54,764 nt of DNA from Erysipelotrichia bacterium (GTDB lineage: Bacteria; Bacillota_I; Bacilli_A; Erysipelotrichales; Erysipelotrichaceae): positions 1 to 54,764 of the forward strand of contig JAGXSD010000043.1 of the NCBI GenBank assembly GCA_018333955.1. The letters are read 5' to 3'. The notes under the pieces are model-generated. The model saw only the letters and a list, made by a program, of their open reading frames with translations, did not search any database and was not told where the DNA came from. The translations under genes and the position numbers were made by a program. Shown in pieces: positions 25,022 through 33,381 of the stretch. Every line of letters begins with the position of its first letter. Position 1 is the first letter of the stretch.

Positions 25022-26293
25022 TTGGACAGTACGCAGAGTACCATGCTTGTTGGTCTTATCATTTTATTTTGTTTTTCCGCACTATTTTCAGCCTCGGAAA
25101 CAGCCTTTTCAAGTCTAAATCCAATTCGCTTAAAACAGTATGTTAAAAACGAAGTAAAACATGCCCAGCAAGCACTAGATTTAGTGAATGACTATACCCA
25201 TGTCATTACAACCATTCTAATTGGCAATAACATTGCGAATATTGCGATGACAACTTTCGCAACCTTGCTTTTTTCAAGCATTTTTAAAGGGAATTTAGCA
25301 TTAAGTATAAGCATGAGTGCTTTAACGATTATGATTCTTCTGTTTGCGGAAATCTTACCAAAAGTTTTAGCCAAACAACATCCTGAAAAGTTTGCGATTG
25401 CGACAACCCCTTTGATTATCTTGTTTAGGTTTTTGTTTTCACCTATCGCATCACTCATGAGTTTAGTTGAAACCAAAGTGATTAAACAGGGGAATGAAAA
25501 AGTTACGGCCACTGAAGATGAATTCATTGATATTGTACAAACCATTGAGATGGAAGGTGTACTTGATCAAGAAGAGCGAGAACTTATTGAAAGTGCTATT
25601 AGCTTTGATGATAAGACCGTACGTGAAATTATGAAACCTCGCGATCAAGTTGTCTTCTTATATGATAATGCAAGTTCAGAGCAAATTCTCAATGCGGTAT
25701 CAACCCATAAATATTCTCGTATCCCTGTCATATCGTATGAAGGTTTGTATGCGGTGGGAATCATTCGTGAGCGTGATGTCCTTGAATGTTTACTCAATAA
25801 GAAAGACATAGCGATGGCGAATTTACTTCGTCCTGTGAGTTATATTGCGCAGCGTCAACGACTTCAAAATGCTTTAGAGAAATTACAAAAATCACGAGAA
25901 CATATGGCCATCGTCGTTGAAACGATGAAAAATAAAAACTTTGTCGGGATTGTTACTCTAGAAGATATTCTTGAAGAAATTGTCGGTGAAATTTATGATG
26001 AATATGACGATTTACCAAAGTATGTTGTTGAAATAGGACATCATACCTTTGATATAGAAGGTATTGTCCCTGTTAAGAAATTTTTCGACGATTATCTAGA
26101 CGATGATGATGAGGTTCCAACCCAAGCTAAAACCTTTAGTGATTGGATTGATGAACTTGCTGAAGGTGCACGTCTAAGAAAAAATAAAGAATTCAAACAA
26201 GAGAACTACGCTTTAAAAATACTTCAAGTTAAAGAAGGAAGAGCAGTTCGTATTGAATTAAATGTATATTCAAAAACAAGTCAAGATGACTAA
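25022..26293 (+). CDS. CNNM/CorC (HlyC-type) membrane protein with CBS pair
   Basis: The 423-residue product has an N-terminal DUF21/CNNM domain with about four membrane segments (FSASETAFSSLNPIRLKQ; residues 1-150). A CBS pair follows (about 195-320, with PRDQVVFLYDNAS, YSRIPVI and GIVTLEDILEEIVGEIYDEYD) and then a C-terminal CorC_HlyC domain. Characterised relatives export or exchange Mg2+ (MpfA, YhdP, CorC). The start is TTG at 25022: AAGGAG lies 9 bases upstream, and the next ATG (25043) has no site. It is in a unit with the small peptide and ridA. Confidence 0.9.
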   Translation: MDSTQSTMLVGLIILFCFSALFSASETAFSSLNPIRLKQYVKNEVKHAQQALDLVNDYTHVITTILIGNNIANIAMTTFATLLFSSIFKGNLALSISMSALTIMILLFAEILPKVLAKQHPEKFAIATTPLIILFRFLFSPIASLMSLVETKVIKQGNEKVTATEDEFIDIVQTIEMEGVLDQEERELIESAISFDDKTVREIMKPRDQVVFLYDNASSEQILNAVSTHKYSRIPVISYEGLYAVGIIRERDVLECLLNKKDIAMANLLRPVSYIAQRQRLQNALEKLQKSREHMAIVVETMKNKNFVGIVTLEDILEEIVGEIYDEYDDLPKYVVEIGHHTFDIEGIVPVKKFFDDYLDDDDEVPTQAKTFSDWIDELAEGARLRKNKEFKQENYALKILQVKEGRAVRIELNVYSKTSQDD

Positions 26294-26305
26294 GGAGAAC
26301 GTATT

Positions 26306-26845
26306 ATGTATCAAGGAATTCATTCACCACATGCCCCAAAAGCCATTGGACCTTATTCTCCAGCGGTAAAATTAGGGGATTTCGTATATTTATCAGGGCA
26401 ACTTCCTATTGATCCATTAACAGGGGAACTTGTTAAAGGCGATATGTATGAACAAACGTATCAAGTTTTGCGTAACATGGAAGCTGTACTATCAGAAATG
26501 GGGTTGGAACTACGCCATGTTGTTAAAACGACCGTTTATGTAACTGACTTAGCATTCTTTAATCAGTTTAATGAAATTTATGCCACTGTGTTTCAAGACC
26601 CATATCCAGCACGTACAACCGTACAAGTGGCAGCCCTTCCAATGGGAGCGATGGTTGAAGTTGAAGCATTAGTAATTGATACATTAGCTTATGAAGCTCA
26701 CATGCATCATCATCACGATCATGACCATGAAGGTTGTGGATGTGGAGGACATCATCACCATGAAGGTGAAACATGCAATTGTGGTAAACCCATGGAAGAA
26801 TGTGAATGTGATGGCACCTGTGAAGGGGATTGTGGCTGTAAATAA
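26306..26845 (+). CDS. ridA: RidA-family deaminase with a His/Cys-rich C-terminal tail
   Basis: RidA hydrolyses reactive enamine/imine intermediates such as 2-aminoacrylate to ketoacids and ammonia. Residues 1-130 are a complete RidA domain: PKAIGPYSPAVKLGDFVYLSGQ, VKTTVYVTDL, the active-site Arg103 in PARTTVQVAALP and Glu120. Family members normally end near residue 125-130. Here a tail of 49 residues (131-179) follows, with 11 His and 9 Cys in clusters (HHHHDHDH, CGCGGHHHH, CNCG, CECDGTC, CGC), which looks like a soft-metal binding segment. The frame is continuous and ends just before a strong terminator. Downstream in this window sdaA makes 2-aminoacrylate, a RidA substrate. Confidence 0.93.
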   Translation: MYQGIHSPHAPKAIGPYSPAVKLGDFVYLSGQLPIDPLTGELVKGDMYEQTYQVLRNMEAVLSEMGLELRHVVKTTVYVTDLAFFNQFNEIYATVFQDPYPARTTVQVAALPMGAMVEVEALVIDTLAYEAHMHHHHDHDHEGCGCGGHHHHEGETCNCGKPMEECECDGTCEGDCGCK

Positions 26846-26848
26846 ATC

Positions 26849-26880
26849 AAAGATTCATGATTATTCATGAATCTTTTTTT
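26849..26880 (+). terminator. Terminator after ridA
   Basis: AAAGATTCATGA (26849-26860) pairs with TCATGAATCTTT (26865-26876) around TTAT, followed by a T-run. Confidence 0.93.
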
Positions 26881-26924
26881 AGGAAATAGGTTCTTGCATA
26901 GCGTACATTATTTTAGGAGAACTT

Positions 26925-27389
26925 ATGATTCCATTACTCATTATAAAAACAGACACTTTAATTCAACTTGTTTATCATGATCATATTGAAAATTTAACTC
27001 ATCAATCACTTTCAAGTTGGTTTCATCAACAATGCTTATCTCATGGAACGACACTCAAAGGAAGTATGGATGCCATGCGTTTTCATTTAAAAATCAGACA
27101 AAAGATTCCAGTTTGTCTAAGTGCCATTCAAGGATTGATGTATTTTCCATTAACATTACAAGATTGTGAAGTATGGATTTTATATCACGTCGAATATACT
27201 ATCAAACGGGATGGACTTTATTCAGTTCTAACCATTCATAAATTATCATTTAAATTTCCTCTTGATCCAAGAGTCATTCGACGCCAATTTATTCGCTGTC
27301 GTCAATATCTAGAATCATTTCAAAGAGTTCCATCAATGACAAACCTTAGCCATGTTTACGAGTCTTTAGTTTCTCAATATCTCATTTAA
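26925..27389 (+). CDS. ComK-like competence regulator (probable)
   Basis: The 154-residue product is not obvious at first but follows the ComK pattern. A Ser/Gly-containing segment (about residues 28-46) is followed by QKIPVCLSAIQGLMYFPLTLQDCEVWI (residues 59-85), like ComK's K-x-P-I/V block with the F-P-T/L-x-S-x4 stretch and a Trp-Ile. Then come beta-rich residues, a stretch (SFKFPLDPRVIRRQFIRCRQYL) resembling the conserved I-x2-S-x3-x-Q-x2-R helix region, and a short C-terminal helix. ComK activates late competence genes such as comEA and comEC, which are present in this window. SD AGGAG precedes the ATG. It lies between two transcription units and appears to be monocistronic. The match is by pattern, not by database. 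Confidence 0.6.
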   Translation: MIPLLIIKTDTLIQLVYHDHIENLTHQSLSSWFHQQCLSHGTTLKGSMDAMRFHLKIRQKIPVCLSAIQGLMYFPLTLQDCEVWILYHVEYTIKRDGLYSVLTIHKLSFKFPLDPRVIRRQFIRCRQYLESFQRVPSMTNLSHVYESLVSQYLI

Positions 27390-27416
27390 AGTGGTAGCAT
27401 TTTTTATTTTTTCAGT

Positions 27417-27422
27417 TATAAT
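27417..27422 (+). promoter_or_regulatory. -10 box of the yitT gene
   Basis: TATAAT ends 8 bases before the ATG at 27431, which would make the mRNA leaderless or nearly so. No clear -35 was found. Confidence 0.5.
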
Positions 27423-27430
27423 CTTAAGGT

Positions 27431-28306
27431 ATGACACATCCAAATAACATGAAATCAACACGTAACCACGTTAAATCTTTTTTACTTGTAGTATTATCAT
27501 CCATGCTCGGTGCTTTAGCGATCAAAATTTTCATCGAGAACGGAAATTTATTCCCAGGAGGCTTTGCGGGTATTTCTGTTTTGATCCAACGACTATCACT
27601 TCGCTATTATGATATTGTAATTCCATTTGGGGTTTTATATTTAGCCCTTAATATCTATCCAACCATTTTAGTGTACCATTTTGTAGGAAAATGGTTTACT
27701 CGTTATAGTATTCTTCAAATTGTATTAGTTTCCTTGTTTGTGGAAATCATTCCAGAAATTGTCATCACAAATGACATTCTACTCATTGCAGTCTTTGGGG
27801 GAATATTCTCAGGGTTAGCGGCATCACTTTCGTTAATGGCGAATGCGAGTGGGGGAGGAACAGATTTTATTGCTTTATACATTTCTCATAAGACGAATAC
27901 ACAGTCTTGGAACTATATCCTTGCAGGGAATGCTGTCATTTTAGGCATTGCAGGGTTGTTATTTGGATGGGAAATTGCACTCTACTCCATTATCTTCCAA
28001 TTCGTTTCCACAACCATCGTTTCGAACTTATATCAACGTTACAAACTCATGAGTATTCGTATGTTTACGGCTTATCCTGATGAACTCACTGCAGCGATTC
28101 TATCTCAAACTCGCCATGGCATTACAAAAATCTGGGGCGAAGGTGGATATAGCAAAAAAGAAGTTTGTATGCTTTACATGGTCGTAAATACGTATGAAGT
28201 CAATCAAGTCGTAAGTATTGCACAGTCAGTCGATGAAAAGGTATTTATTGATATTTCCAAAACTGAAAAAGTCATTGGAAATTATTATCGAAAACCGTTA
28301 GACTAA
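27431..28306 (+). CDS. YitT-family membrane protein
   Basis: The 291-residue product has about five or six membrane segments in its first 200 residues (GALAIKIFIENGNLFPGGFAGISVLIQRL; GGIFSGLAASLSLMANASGGGTDFIAL) and a cytoplasmic DUF2179 domain after residue 210 (GITKIWGEGGYSKKEVCMLYMVVNTYEVNQV). This is the YitT/DUF161 family, whose transport function is unknown. The start at 27431 has no usable Shine-Dalgarno (AAGGT directly abuts the ATG), consistent with a leaderless mRNA; a second ATG at 27449 is possible. A hairpin terminator follows. Confidence 0.88.
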   Translation: MTHPNNMKSTRNHVKSFLLVVLSSMLGALAIKIFIENGNLFPGGFAGISVLIQRLSLRYYDIVIPFGVLYLALNIYPTILVYHFVGKWFTRYSILQIVLVSLFVEIIPEIVITNDILLIAVFGGIFSGLAASLSLMANASGGGTDFIALYISHKTNTQSWNYILAGNAVILGIAGLLFGWEIALYSIIFQFVSTTIVSNLYQRYKLMSIRMFTAYPDELTAAILSQTRHGITKIWGEGGYSKKEVCMLYMVVNTYEVNQVVSIAQSVDEKVFIDISKTEKVIGNYYRKPLD

Positions 28307-28332
28307 TGCTTGAGGATTCAAGCATTTTATTT
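28305..28332 (+). terminator. Terminator after yitT
   Basis: AATGCTTGA (28305-28313) pairs with TCAAGCATT (28318-28326), loop GGAT, then TTATTTG. Confidence 0.85.
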
Positions 28333-28371
28333 GTTTTAGGGGTTAATGATTGATATATTTAAGATGCTTAA
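28331..28371 (+). promoter_or_regulatory. Promoter and candidate operator of the marR-export operon
   Basis: TTGTTT (28331-28336), 17 bases, TATATT (28354-28359). A perfect inverted repeat TTAAG-ATG-CTTAA (28359-28371) overlaps the end of the -10 box and the likely start site. It would be a good site for the MarR-type repressor encoded next. Confidence 0.55.
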
Positions 28372-28387
28372 CTAAGAAAGGAGGCTT

Positions 28388-28858
28388 ATGGAAAAACACG
28401 AAATTATACAAGCCTTACTTTTACAAATGCGCAAACTTCGCATGATGGAGTCAAAGATTGTTCGTATGATGTCTTCTCATGACGATAAAATTCCAATTCA
28501 TCATCTCATGATGCTTTTACATTTGACTGAAAGTGGGCCAATTCCAATTAGAAAGATTAAAGATGAATTTAGAGTGAGTGCTTCAGCTGCCACGCAACTC
28601 ATTGACTCTTTAGAGAAGGAACACTTTATTCATAAAACGCGAGATGAACATGATCGAAGAAGCATTAAGATACACCTGTCTGATTTGGGACGTGAAAAAA
28701 TTCATAACTATTATCGTGAACTTGAAAAGTATATGGAACAACTTGTGGATTATGTCGGACTCGACGATATGATGATGTCATTAAGAATTAATGAAAAAAT
28801 TAATGAATTCAATAACATGATGGAGGAAGACTATGGCAAAGACAAAACGAAGAAGTAA
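28388..28858 (+). CDS. MarR-family regulator of the adjacent export operon
   Basis: The 156-residue product has the MarR winged helix: GPIPIRKIKDEFRVSASAATQLIDSLEKEHFIHK for the DNA-binding helices and TRDEHDRRSIKIHLSDLG for the wing with its Asp-Arg-Arg. The N-terminal and C-terminal helices form the dimer interface. An AAAGGAGG site precedes the ATG. It overlaps the adaptor gene by 26 bases, so it heads a four-gene export operon, and it probably represses it from the palindrome just upstream. The inducing compound is unknown. Confidence 0.88.
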   Translation: MEKHEIIQALLLQMRKLRMMESKIVRMMSSHDDKIPIHHLMMLLHLTESGPIPIRKIKDEFRVSASAATQLIDSLEKEHFIHKTRDEHDRRSIKIHLSDLGREKIHNYYRELEKYMEQLVDYVGLDDMMMSLRINEKINEFNNMMEEDYGKDKTKK

Positions 28859-29702
28859 ATGGATTAAACGAGGGGTCATATTGGCCCTTATTGTTGGAGT
28901 AGGGGCCTTCTTCTTCATTCAACAACAAACCGCAGCTCGTCAAAGACTCATCGACAACACTAAAACAACCACGATTGAATTGGGTCAAATTGAGTTGTTT
29001 GCGCTAGCTTCAGGTAAACTAACATCATCCGAAGAAACAAGTGTCAATGTCAGTGGAACACTATCTCGCACATTAGTGAAGGTGGGCGATCGAGTGACAC
29101 GTAATCAACGCATTGGTGAGACTCGTGATGTGATGGGCAACACATTAGCAGTTCGTGCATCAAGAGATGGCATTATTACTTCACTGCCAAGTGCACTAAA
29201 TAATGCTTTTGTGATTTCAAATCCGAATAAATTCAAGCTTGTTGTGAATATCTCGGAGCGTGATGTCAGTCGCCTCTCAGTGGGACAATCGGCTGAAATT
29301 TTTATCCAATCACTTAATCTAACATTTCAAGGTGAAGTGTCAGATATAGGACTCATTGGTAACACATCACTTGATTTTACAACCTATCCAGTCACCGTTG
29401 TTTTTGATCATGGTGATGAACCTTTATTCTTAGGCATGAGCGCAAGTGCTCGCATTAGTGTTTCTGTCTTCGAAGATATTCTTATCATTCCTTTTGAAGC
29501 TCTCATCATTGATGGTACACAACGTTATGTCCTTTCTGCAGAATGGCTTAAAGAAACCAATCGTCCTCAAAGAGAATTTTATGTCGCGGTCACCACTGGA
29601 GTGGCTGATATCTATAACGTTCAAGTAAGTGGTGAAAATCTTGAAGGTCTAAGTATTATTGTTCCTGATCCATCCTCAAGCTTCCCATTCTTTAGACGAT
29701 GA
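28833..29702 (+). CDS. Membrane fusion (adaptor) protein, YknX/MacA-like
   Basis: The 289-residue product has one N-terminal membrane segment (about 14-31), a lipoyl-like half-motif pair (SGKLTSSEETSVNVSGTLSRTLVKVGDRVTRNQRIGE; RASRDGIITSLPSAL) and a beta-barrel domain. The long coiled-coil hairpin of typical MacA is absent, making it shorter than the usual 370-400 residues. With the ATPase and MacB-like permease that follow, it should form a peptide or drug export complex in a monoderm cell. GGAGGAAG precedes the ATG; its stop overlaps the ATPase start (ATGA). Confidence 0.88.
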   Translation: MAKTKRRSKWIKRGVILALIVGVGAFFFIQQQTAARQRLIDNTKTTTIELGQIELFALASGKLTSSEETSVNVSGTLSRTLVKVGDRVTRNQRIGETRDVMGNTLAVRASRDGIITSLPSALNNAFVISNPNKFKLVVNISERDVSRLSVGQSAEIFIQSLNLTFQGEVSDIGLIGNTSLDFTTYPVTVVFDHGDEPLFLGMSASARISVSVFEDILIIPFEALIIDGTQRYVLSAEWLKETNRPQREFYVAVTTGVADIYNVQVSGENLEGLSIIVPDPSSSFPFFRR

Positions 29703-30382
29703 TAAAACTTGAAGCAGTAACGAAAAAGTACGTCATGGGTGACTCCATTATTATGGCTTTAAATGGAGTCGACATTCAAATCCAAGAAGGAGAATTCGTA
29801 GCTATTGTTGGTCCATCGGGAAGTGGGAAATCAACGCTTATGAACATTATTGGATGTTTGGATGTTATTACAGATGGATACTATGAACTTAATGGTATTC
29901 CTATTAAAGATTATGACCAAGACGAACTTGCAGACATTCGTAACCAACAAATTGGATTTGTGTTTCAGCAGTTCAATCTTCTTACAAATTTAAGCGCTCT
30001 TGAAAATGTCATGATGCCTATGACCTATGCTAAAGTAGGCAAGAAGCAAAGAGAAGAGAAGGCATTAAAGCTTTTAGATTTAGTTGGATTATCCGATCGT
30101 ACCCATCATAAACCTACAGAACTCTCAGGAGGTCAACAACAACGTGTTTCAATCGCACGAGCATTAGCCAATGATCCAGCCATTATCCTTGCGGATGAGC
30201 CTACAGGAGCTTTAGATACAAAGACGGGTCAAGAAGTGCTTAATGCTCTAAAAGAACTCAATAAAAAAGGGAAAACCGTCTTAATCATTACCCATGATTT
30301 AGAAGTTGCTCGCAATACTAATCGAATTATCACTTTACGTGATGGTTTGGTATTAAGTGATAATAGTGAGGTGACACTATGA
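29699..30382 (+). CDS. ABC transporter ATPase, MacB/LolD-type (YknY-like)
   Basis: The 227-residue product has Walker [10 protein letters not shown] near residue 40, Q-loop FVFQQFNLL, signature [15 protein letters not shown], Walker [12 protein letters not shown] and the switch His in IITHDLEVA. The type VII family (MacB, LolCDE, FtsE, BceA) hallmark TGALDTKTG follows Walker B. It is coupled by 4-base overlaps to the adaptor and the permease. Confidence 0.95.
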   Translation: MIKLEAVTKKYVMGDSIIMALNGVDIQIQEGEFVAIVGPSGSGKSTLMNIIGCLDVITDGYYELNGIPIKDYDQDELADIRNQQIGFVFQQFNLLTNLSALENVMMPMTYAKVGKKQREEKALKLLDLVGLSDRTHHKPTELSGGQQQRVSIARALANDPAIILADEPTGALDTKTGQEVLNALKELNKKGKTVLIITHDLEVARNTNRIITLRDGLVLSDNSEVTL

Positions 30383-31542
30383 TAAAAGAATATTTTGTTT
30401 TAGCCCTCAAATCAGTATGGGCACATAAGATTCGAGCCTTACTCACCACACTAGGTGTCATAATTGGGGTTTCATCGGTCATTCTCCTCATGAGTTTAGG
30501 AAATTCAGCGCGCACTGAAGCGGCGAATCAAATTCGATCAATTGGATCCAATCTAATCTTTGTGAGTGTCTTTGATCGTCAAGGAAACCTACCTAATGAT
30601 TGGATTAGTTTAATCAAAGAACAAGCCGATATTGATGCCTATTCGCCACTGATATCGTCATCCGCCACCTATCAAATTGAAGGTCAAAATATCGAAGTTT
30701 CGATTAGTGGAGTTAATGAGAAATTCGCATACATTAATTCTCTTGATATGAGTCTAGGACGCTTTCTAAATGAGTATGATGTTGCCTATAATACTCCAGT
30801 TGTGGTCCTTGGAAGTAAGATTCCAGACTTACTACTTCCTAATCAATCCATTATTGGTTCAACCATCATGATTAAAGGGATCCCTTTTGAAGTCATTGGA
30901 GTGGCGCAAGAGCGGGGCACAAACTTTTCCGGTGATAATGATATGATGGTCTATATTCCTATTGATTATGCCTCAACCATGAGTGGATTTAGTTCATTTA
31001 GTCGCACATTCTACATCGCGGCCAATTCAGAAGAAAACATTGATTTCACACTCAATCGTGTGCTCGTGTATTTATCAACAGTATTTCCATCAGACTCAAA
31101 TTATCGTGCCTTCTCACAAACACAAATCTTAGGAGTGCTAGAAACCATATTAGGATTACTCACAAGTTTACTTGCGGGGATCGCTTCAATTTCTTTAGTG
31201 GTTGGTGGAATTGGAATTATGAATATTATGCTTGTGACAGTACGAGAGCGAACCAAAGAAATCGGAATTCGTAAAGCTCTAGGCGCAAGACAATCTCAGA
31301 TTCTAGCCCAATTTCTTATTGAAGCCATTCTGATTACAACATTGGGTGGGATATTAGGATTAGGAGTAAGTTATATTGGGACACTCATCATTTCCTGGAT
31401 TACTGATTTTAATGTCATTCTAGGCTTTGATTCAGTTATCCTTAGTCTCACATTCTCAATCGTGATTGGTGTCATATTTGGCTTGTATCCTGCGTATAAC
31501 GCAAGTAAACTAGAACCAGTCGAAGCATTACGCTTTGAATAA
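30379..31542 (+). CDS. ABC transporter permease, MacB/FtsX-type (YknZ-like)
   Basis: The 387-residue product has one N-terminal membrane segment (RALLTTLGVIIGVSSVILLMSLG), a large extracellular MacB_PCD domain (about residues 45-250), and the FtsX C-terminal domain with three membrane segments (GIASISLVVGGIGIMNIMLVTVRERTKEIGIRKALGAR). The last residues (YPAYNASKLEPVEALRFE) are the classic MacB ending. It forms mechanotransmission-type exporters with the adaptor and ATPase. A two-way terminator follows. Confidence 0.95.
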   Translation: MIKEYFVLALKSVWAHKIRALLTTLGVIIGVSSVILLMSLGNSARTEAANQIRSIGSNLIFVSVFDRQGNLPNDWISLIKEQADIDAYSPLISSSATYQIEGQNIEVSISGVNEKFAYINSLDMSLGRFLNEYDVAYNTPVVVLGSKIPDLLLPNQSIIGSTIMIKGIPFEVIGVAQERGTNFSGDNDMMVYIPIDYASTMSGFSSFSRTFYIAANSEENIDFTLNRVLVYLSTVFPSDSNYRAFSQTQILGVLETILGLLTSLLAGIASISLVVGGIGIMNIMLVTVRERTKEIGIRKALGARQSQILAQFLIEAILITTLGGILGLGVSYIGTLIISWITDFNVILGFDSVILSLTFSIVIGVIFGLYPAYNASKLEPVEALRFE

Positions 31543-31544
31543 GA

Positions 31545-31568
31545 AAAGAGTGGATAATTCCACTCTTT
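31545..31568. terminator. Bidirectional terminator between convergent export operons
   Basis: AAAGAGTGG (31545-31553) pairs with CCACTCTTT (31560-31568) around a 6-base loop, with short T/A runs on each side. It lies between the plus-strand permease and the minus-strand ABC exporter. Confidence 0.85.
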
Positions 31569-33381
31569 AGTTTGTTGAGGATTCATATTGGGATTGATAA
31601 AGGTCATAGTAGAATCCTTTTGATGCCAGGAGTTCTTTATGTGAACCTTGTTCAACAATCGTTCCATGATTCATCACAAGGATTAAATCAGAATTGATGA
31701 TGGTTGAGAGACGATGCGCAATAATGAATGCTGTTTTTTTACTCATTAAGGCTTCCATCGCTTCTTGAATGAGGTATTCAGTTCGGGTATCAACAGAAGA
31801 GGTTGCTTCATCAAGAATTAAGATATTTCGATTTGATAGGAATGCTCTAGCAATAGTAATCAGTTGTTTTTGTCCTGAAGAGATATTGGAAGCATCCTCA
31901 TTAATCATGGTGTCATACCCTAAGGGTAAAGTTTGAATAAAGTGATCAACTTTTGCGGCATGGGTGGCTTTCATAAAGTCATTTTCACTGACTTCTTGAT
32001 TAAAGGTAATATTATCTCGTATTGTGCCTTTAAATAACCAAGAATCTTGTAGCACCATTGCGTAGGATGAACGAATCGATTCACGAGTGAATAAAGCAAC
32101 ATCTTGTTTGTCCATATAGATACTGCCGCTTAAAATATCGTAAAATCTCATGAGAAGATTAACAATCGTGGTTTTACCAGCTCCAGTAGGTCCAACAATC
32201 GCAACCTTCATACCTGGTTTGATATGCATGTTGAAGTTTTTAATGAAAACATGATCTGCACTATAACCAAAATCAACATTTCTAAACTCAATCTCACCTT
32301 GAATATTGGATGGGAGTTGAGCTTTATCTTCAAAAGGTTCTTCTTCATAATCTAAAAATTCAAATACACGCTCACTAGCGGCCACCGTGGATTGAATGAT
32401 GGTGGTAATGTTGGCCATCTGATTTAGAGGTTGATTAAAGTTTCTGATGTACATGATGAAGGCTTGAATCGCCCCTAACGATAATTGATTTGCGAGCATC
32501 AACATCGCTCCAATGAGCACCACCGCAATATATCCTAAGTTACCAATAAACCCAACCACAGGCAACATTAGTGATGATATAAATTCTGATTTTTGTGTCT
32601 GTTCTTGGAGCTCATCGTTAAGTTCATTAAACTTGCGGGTGGCAAAGTCTTGACCATGATACGCTGTGACGATTAAATGATTTGAGAACATCTCTTCAAT
32701 ATGACCATTGAGTAGACCTAAGGTTTTAGCTCGTTGAGTGAAGTATTTCTGACCATAGGAAACAACTTGTGAGACGGTGAAGAGTGAAATTGGCAATGAC
32801 ACTAAGGCTACAAGCGTAAGTATCCAAGAGATACTAAACATCATGAACAGTATCCCAACAATCGATAATATCGCGACAATGGAAGCAATGAGTGCTTGTT
32901 GGAGGGAGTTGTTGATGGTGTCTACATCATTCGTAATCCGTGATAAGACATCCCCAATAGGTTTCTCATCGATGGTCTTTAGATGAAGTAAATTCACTTT
33001 ATTGGCAATTTCACCACGTAATGTAAGAGTTATCTTTTGTGTCACTCGATTAATAATAATTGATGAAAAATACGATAATGATGCGGCTAAGCCATAAATG
33101 ATTAAAACTCTTAATAGGACATCATACACTGGTTGAGTGTTAAAGATGAAAGAAGGAGTTTGTAACTTGGATTGATACCCATCATAGAGAAGGTTCGTCG
33201 CTTGGGCTAAAACACTGGGTCCAATTACGTTCAGTAAGGTTGCACTGATTGAGAAAAATACTCCTGTAATGATAAAGATCATGTAAGGATGTAGATATCT
33301 TAATAAACGTTTTAATGTAAGTTTATAGTCTTTGACTGCATCTTTTTTTGCCTTCATGGCATAGTTCATATGAAAACTCAT
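31567..33381 (-). CDS. ABC exporter half-transporter, catalytic partner (BmrD/YheH-like)
   Basis: The 604-residue product has six membrane segments (ABC_membrane, about 35-320) followed by a nucleotide-binding domain with Walker A GPTGAGKTT, Q-loop MVLQDSWLF, signature SSGQKQLITIAR, Walker B LILDEATSSVD with its catalytic Glu, and switch His in IAHRLS. With the upstream gene it should form a heterodimeric exporter. Its N-terminus carries an extra basic stretch (KAKKDAVKDYKLTLKRLL). Its ATG overlaps the upstream stop by 4 bases. Substrate is unknown; relatives export drugs or lipids. Confidence 0.93.
   Translation of the reverse strand: MSFHMNYAMKAKKDAVKDYKLTLKRLLRYLHPYMIFIITGVFFSISATLLNVIGPSVLAQATNLLYDGYQSKLQTPSFIFNTQPVYDVLLRVLIIYGLAASLSYFSSIIINRVTQKITLTLRGEIANKVNLLHLKTIDEKPIGDVLSRITNDVDTINNSLQQALIASIVAILSIVGILFMMFSISWILTLVALVSLPISLFTVSQVVSYGQKYFTQRAKTLGLLNGHIEEMFSNHLIVTAYHGQDFATRKFNELNDELQEQTQKSEFISSLMLPVVGFIGNLGYIAVVLIGAMLMLANQLSLGAIQAFIMYIRNFNQPLNQMANITTIIQSTVAASERVFEFLDYEEEPFEDKAQLPSNIQGEIEFRNVDFGYSADHVFIKNFNMHIKPGMKVAIVGPTGAGKTTIVNLLMRFYDILSGSIYMDKQDVALFTRESIRSSYAMVLQDSWLFKGTIRDNITFNQEVSENDFMKATHAAKVDHFIQTLPLGYDTMINEDASNISSGQKQLITIARAFLSNRNILILDEATSSVDTRTEYLIQEAMEALMSKKTAFIIAHRLSTIINSDLILVMNHGTIVEQGSHKELLASKGFYYDLYQSQYESSTN

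Noticed and set aside
32777-32986. Small plus-strand frame inside the minus-strand exporter gene
   Set aside because: A shadow of the membrane domain with no binding site or family match.
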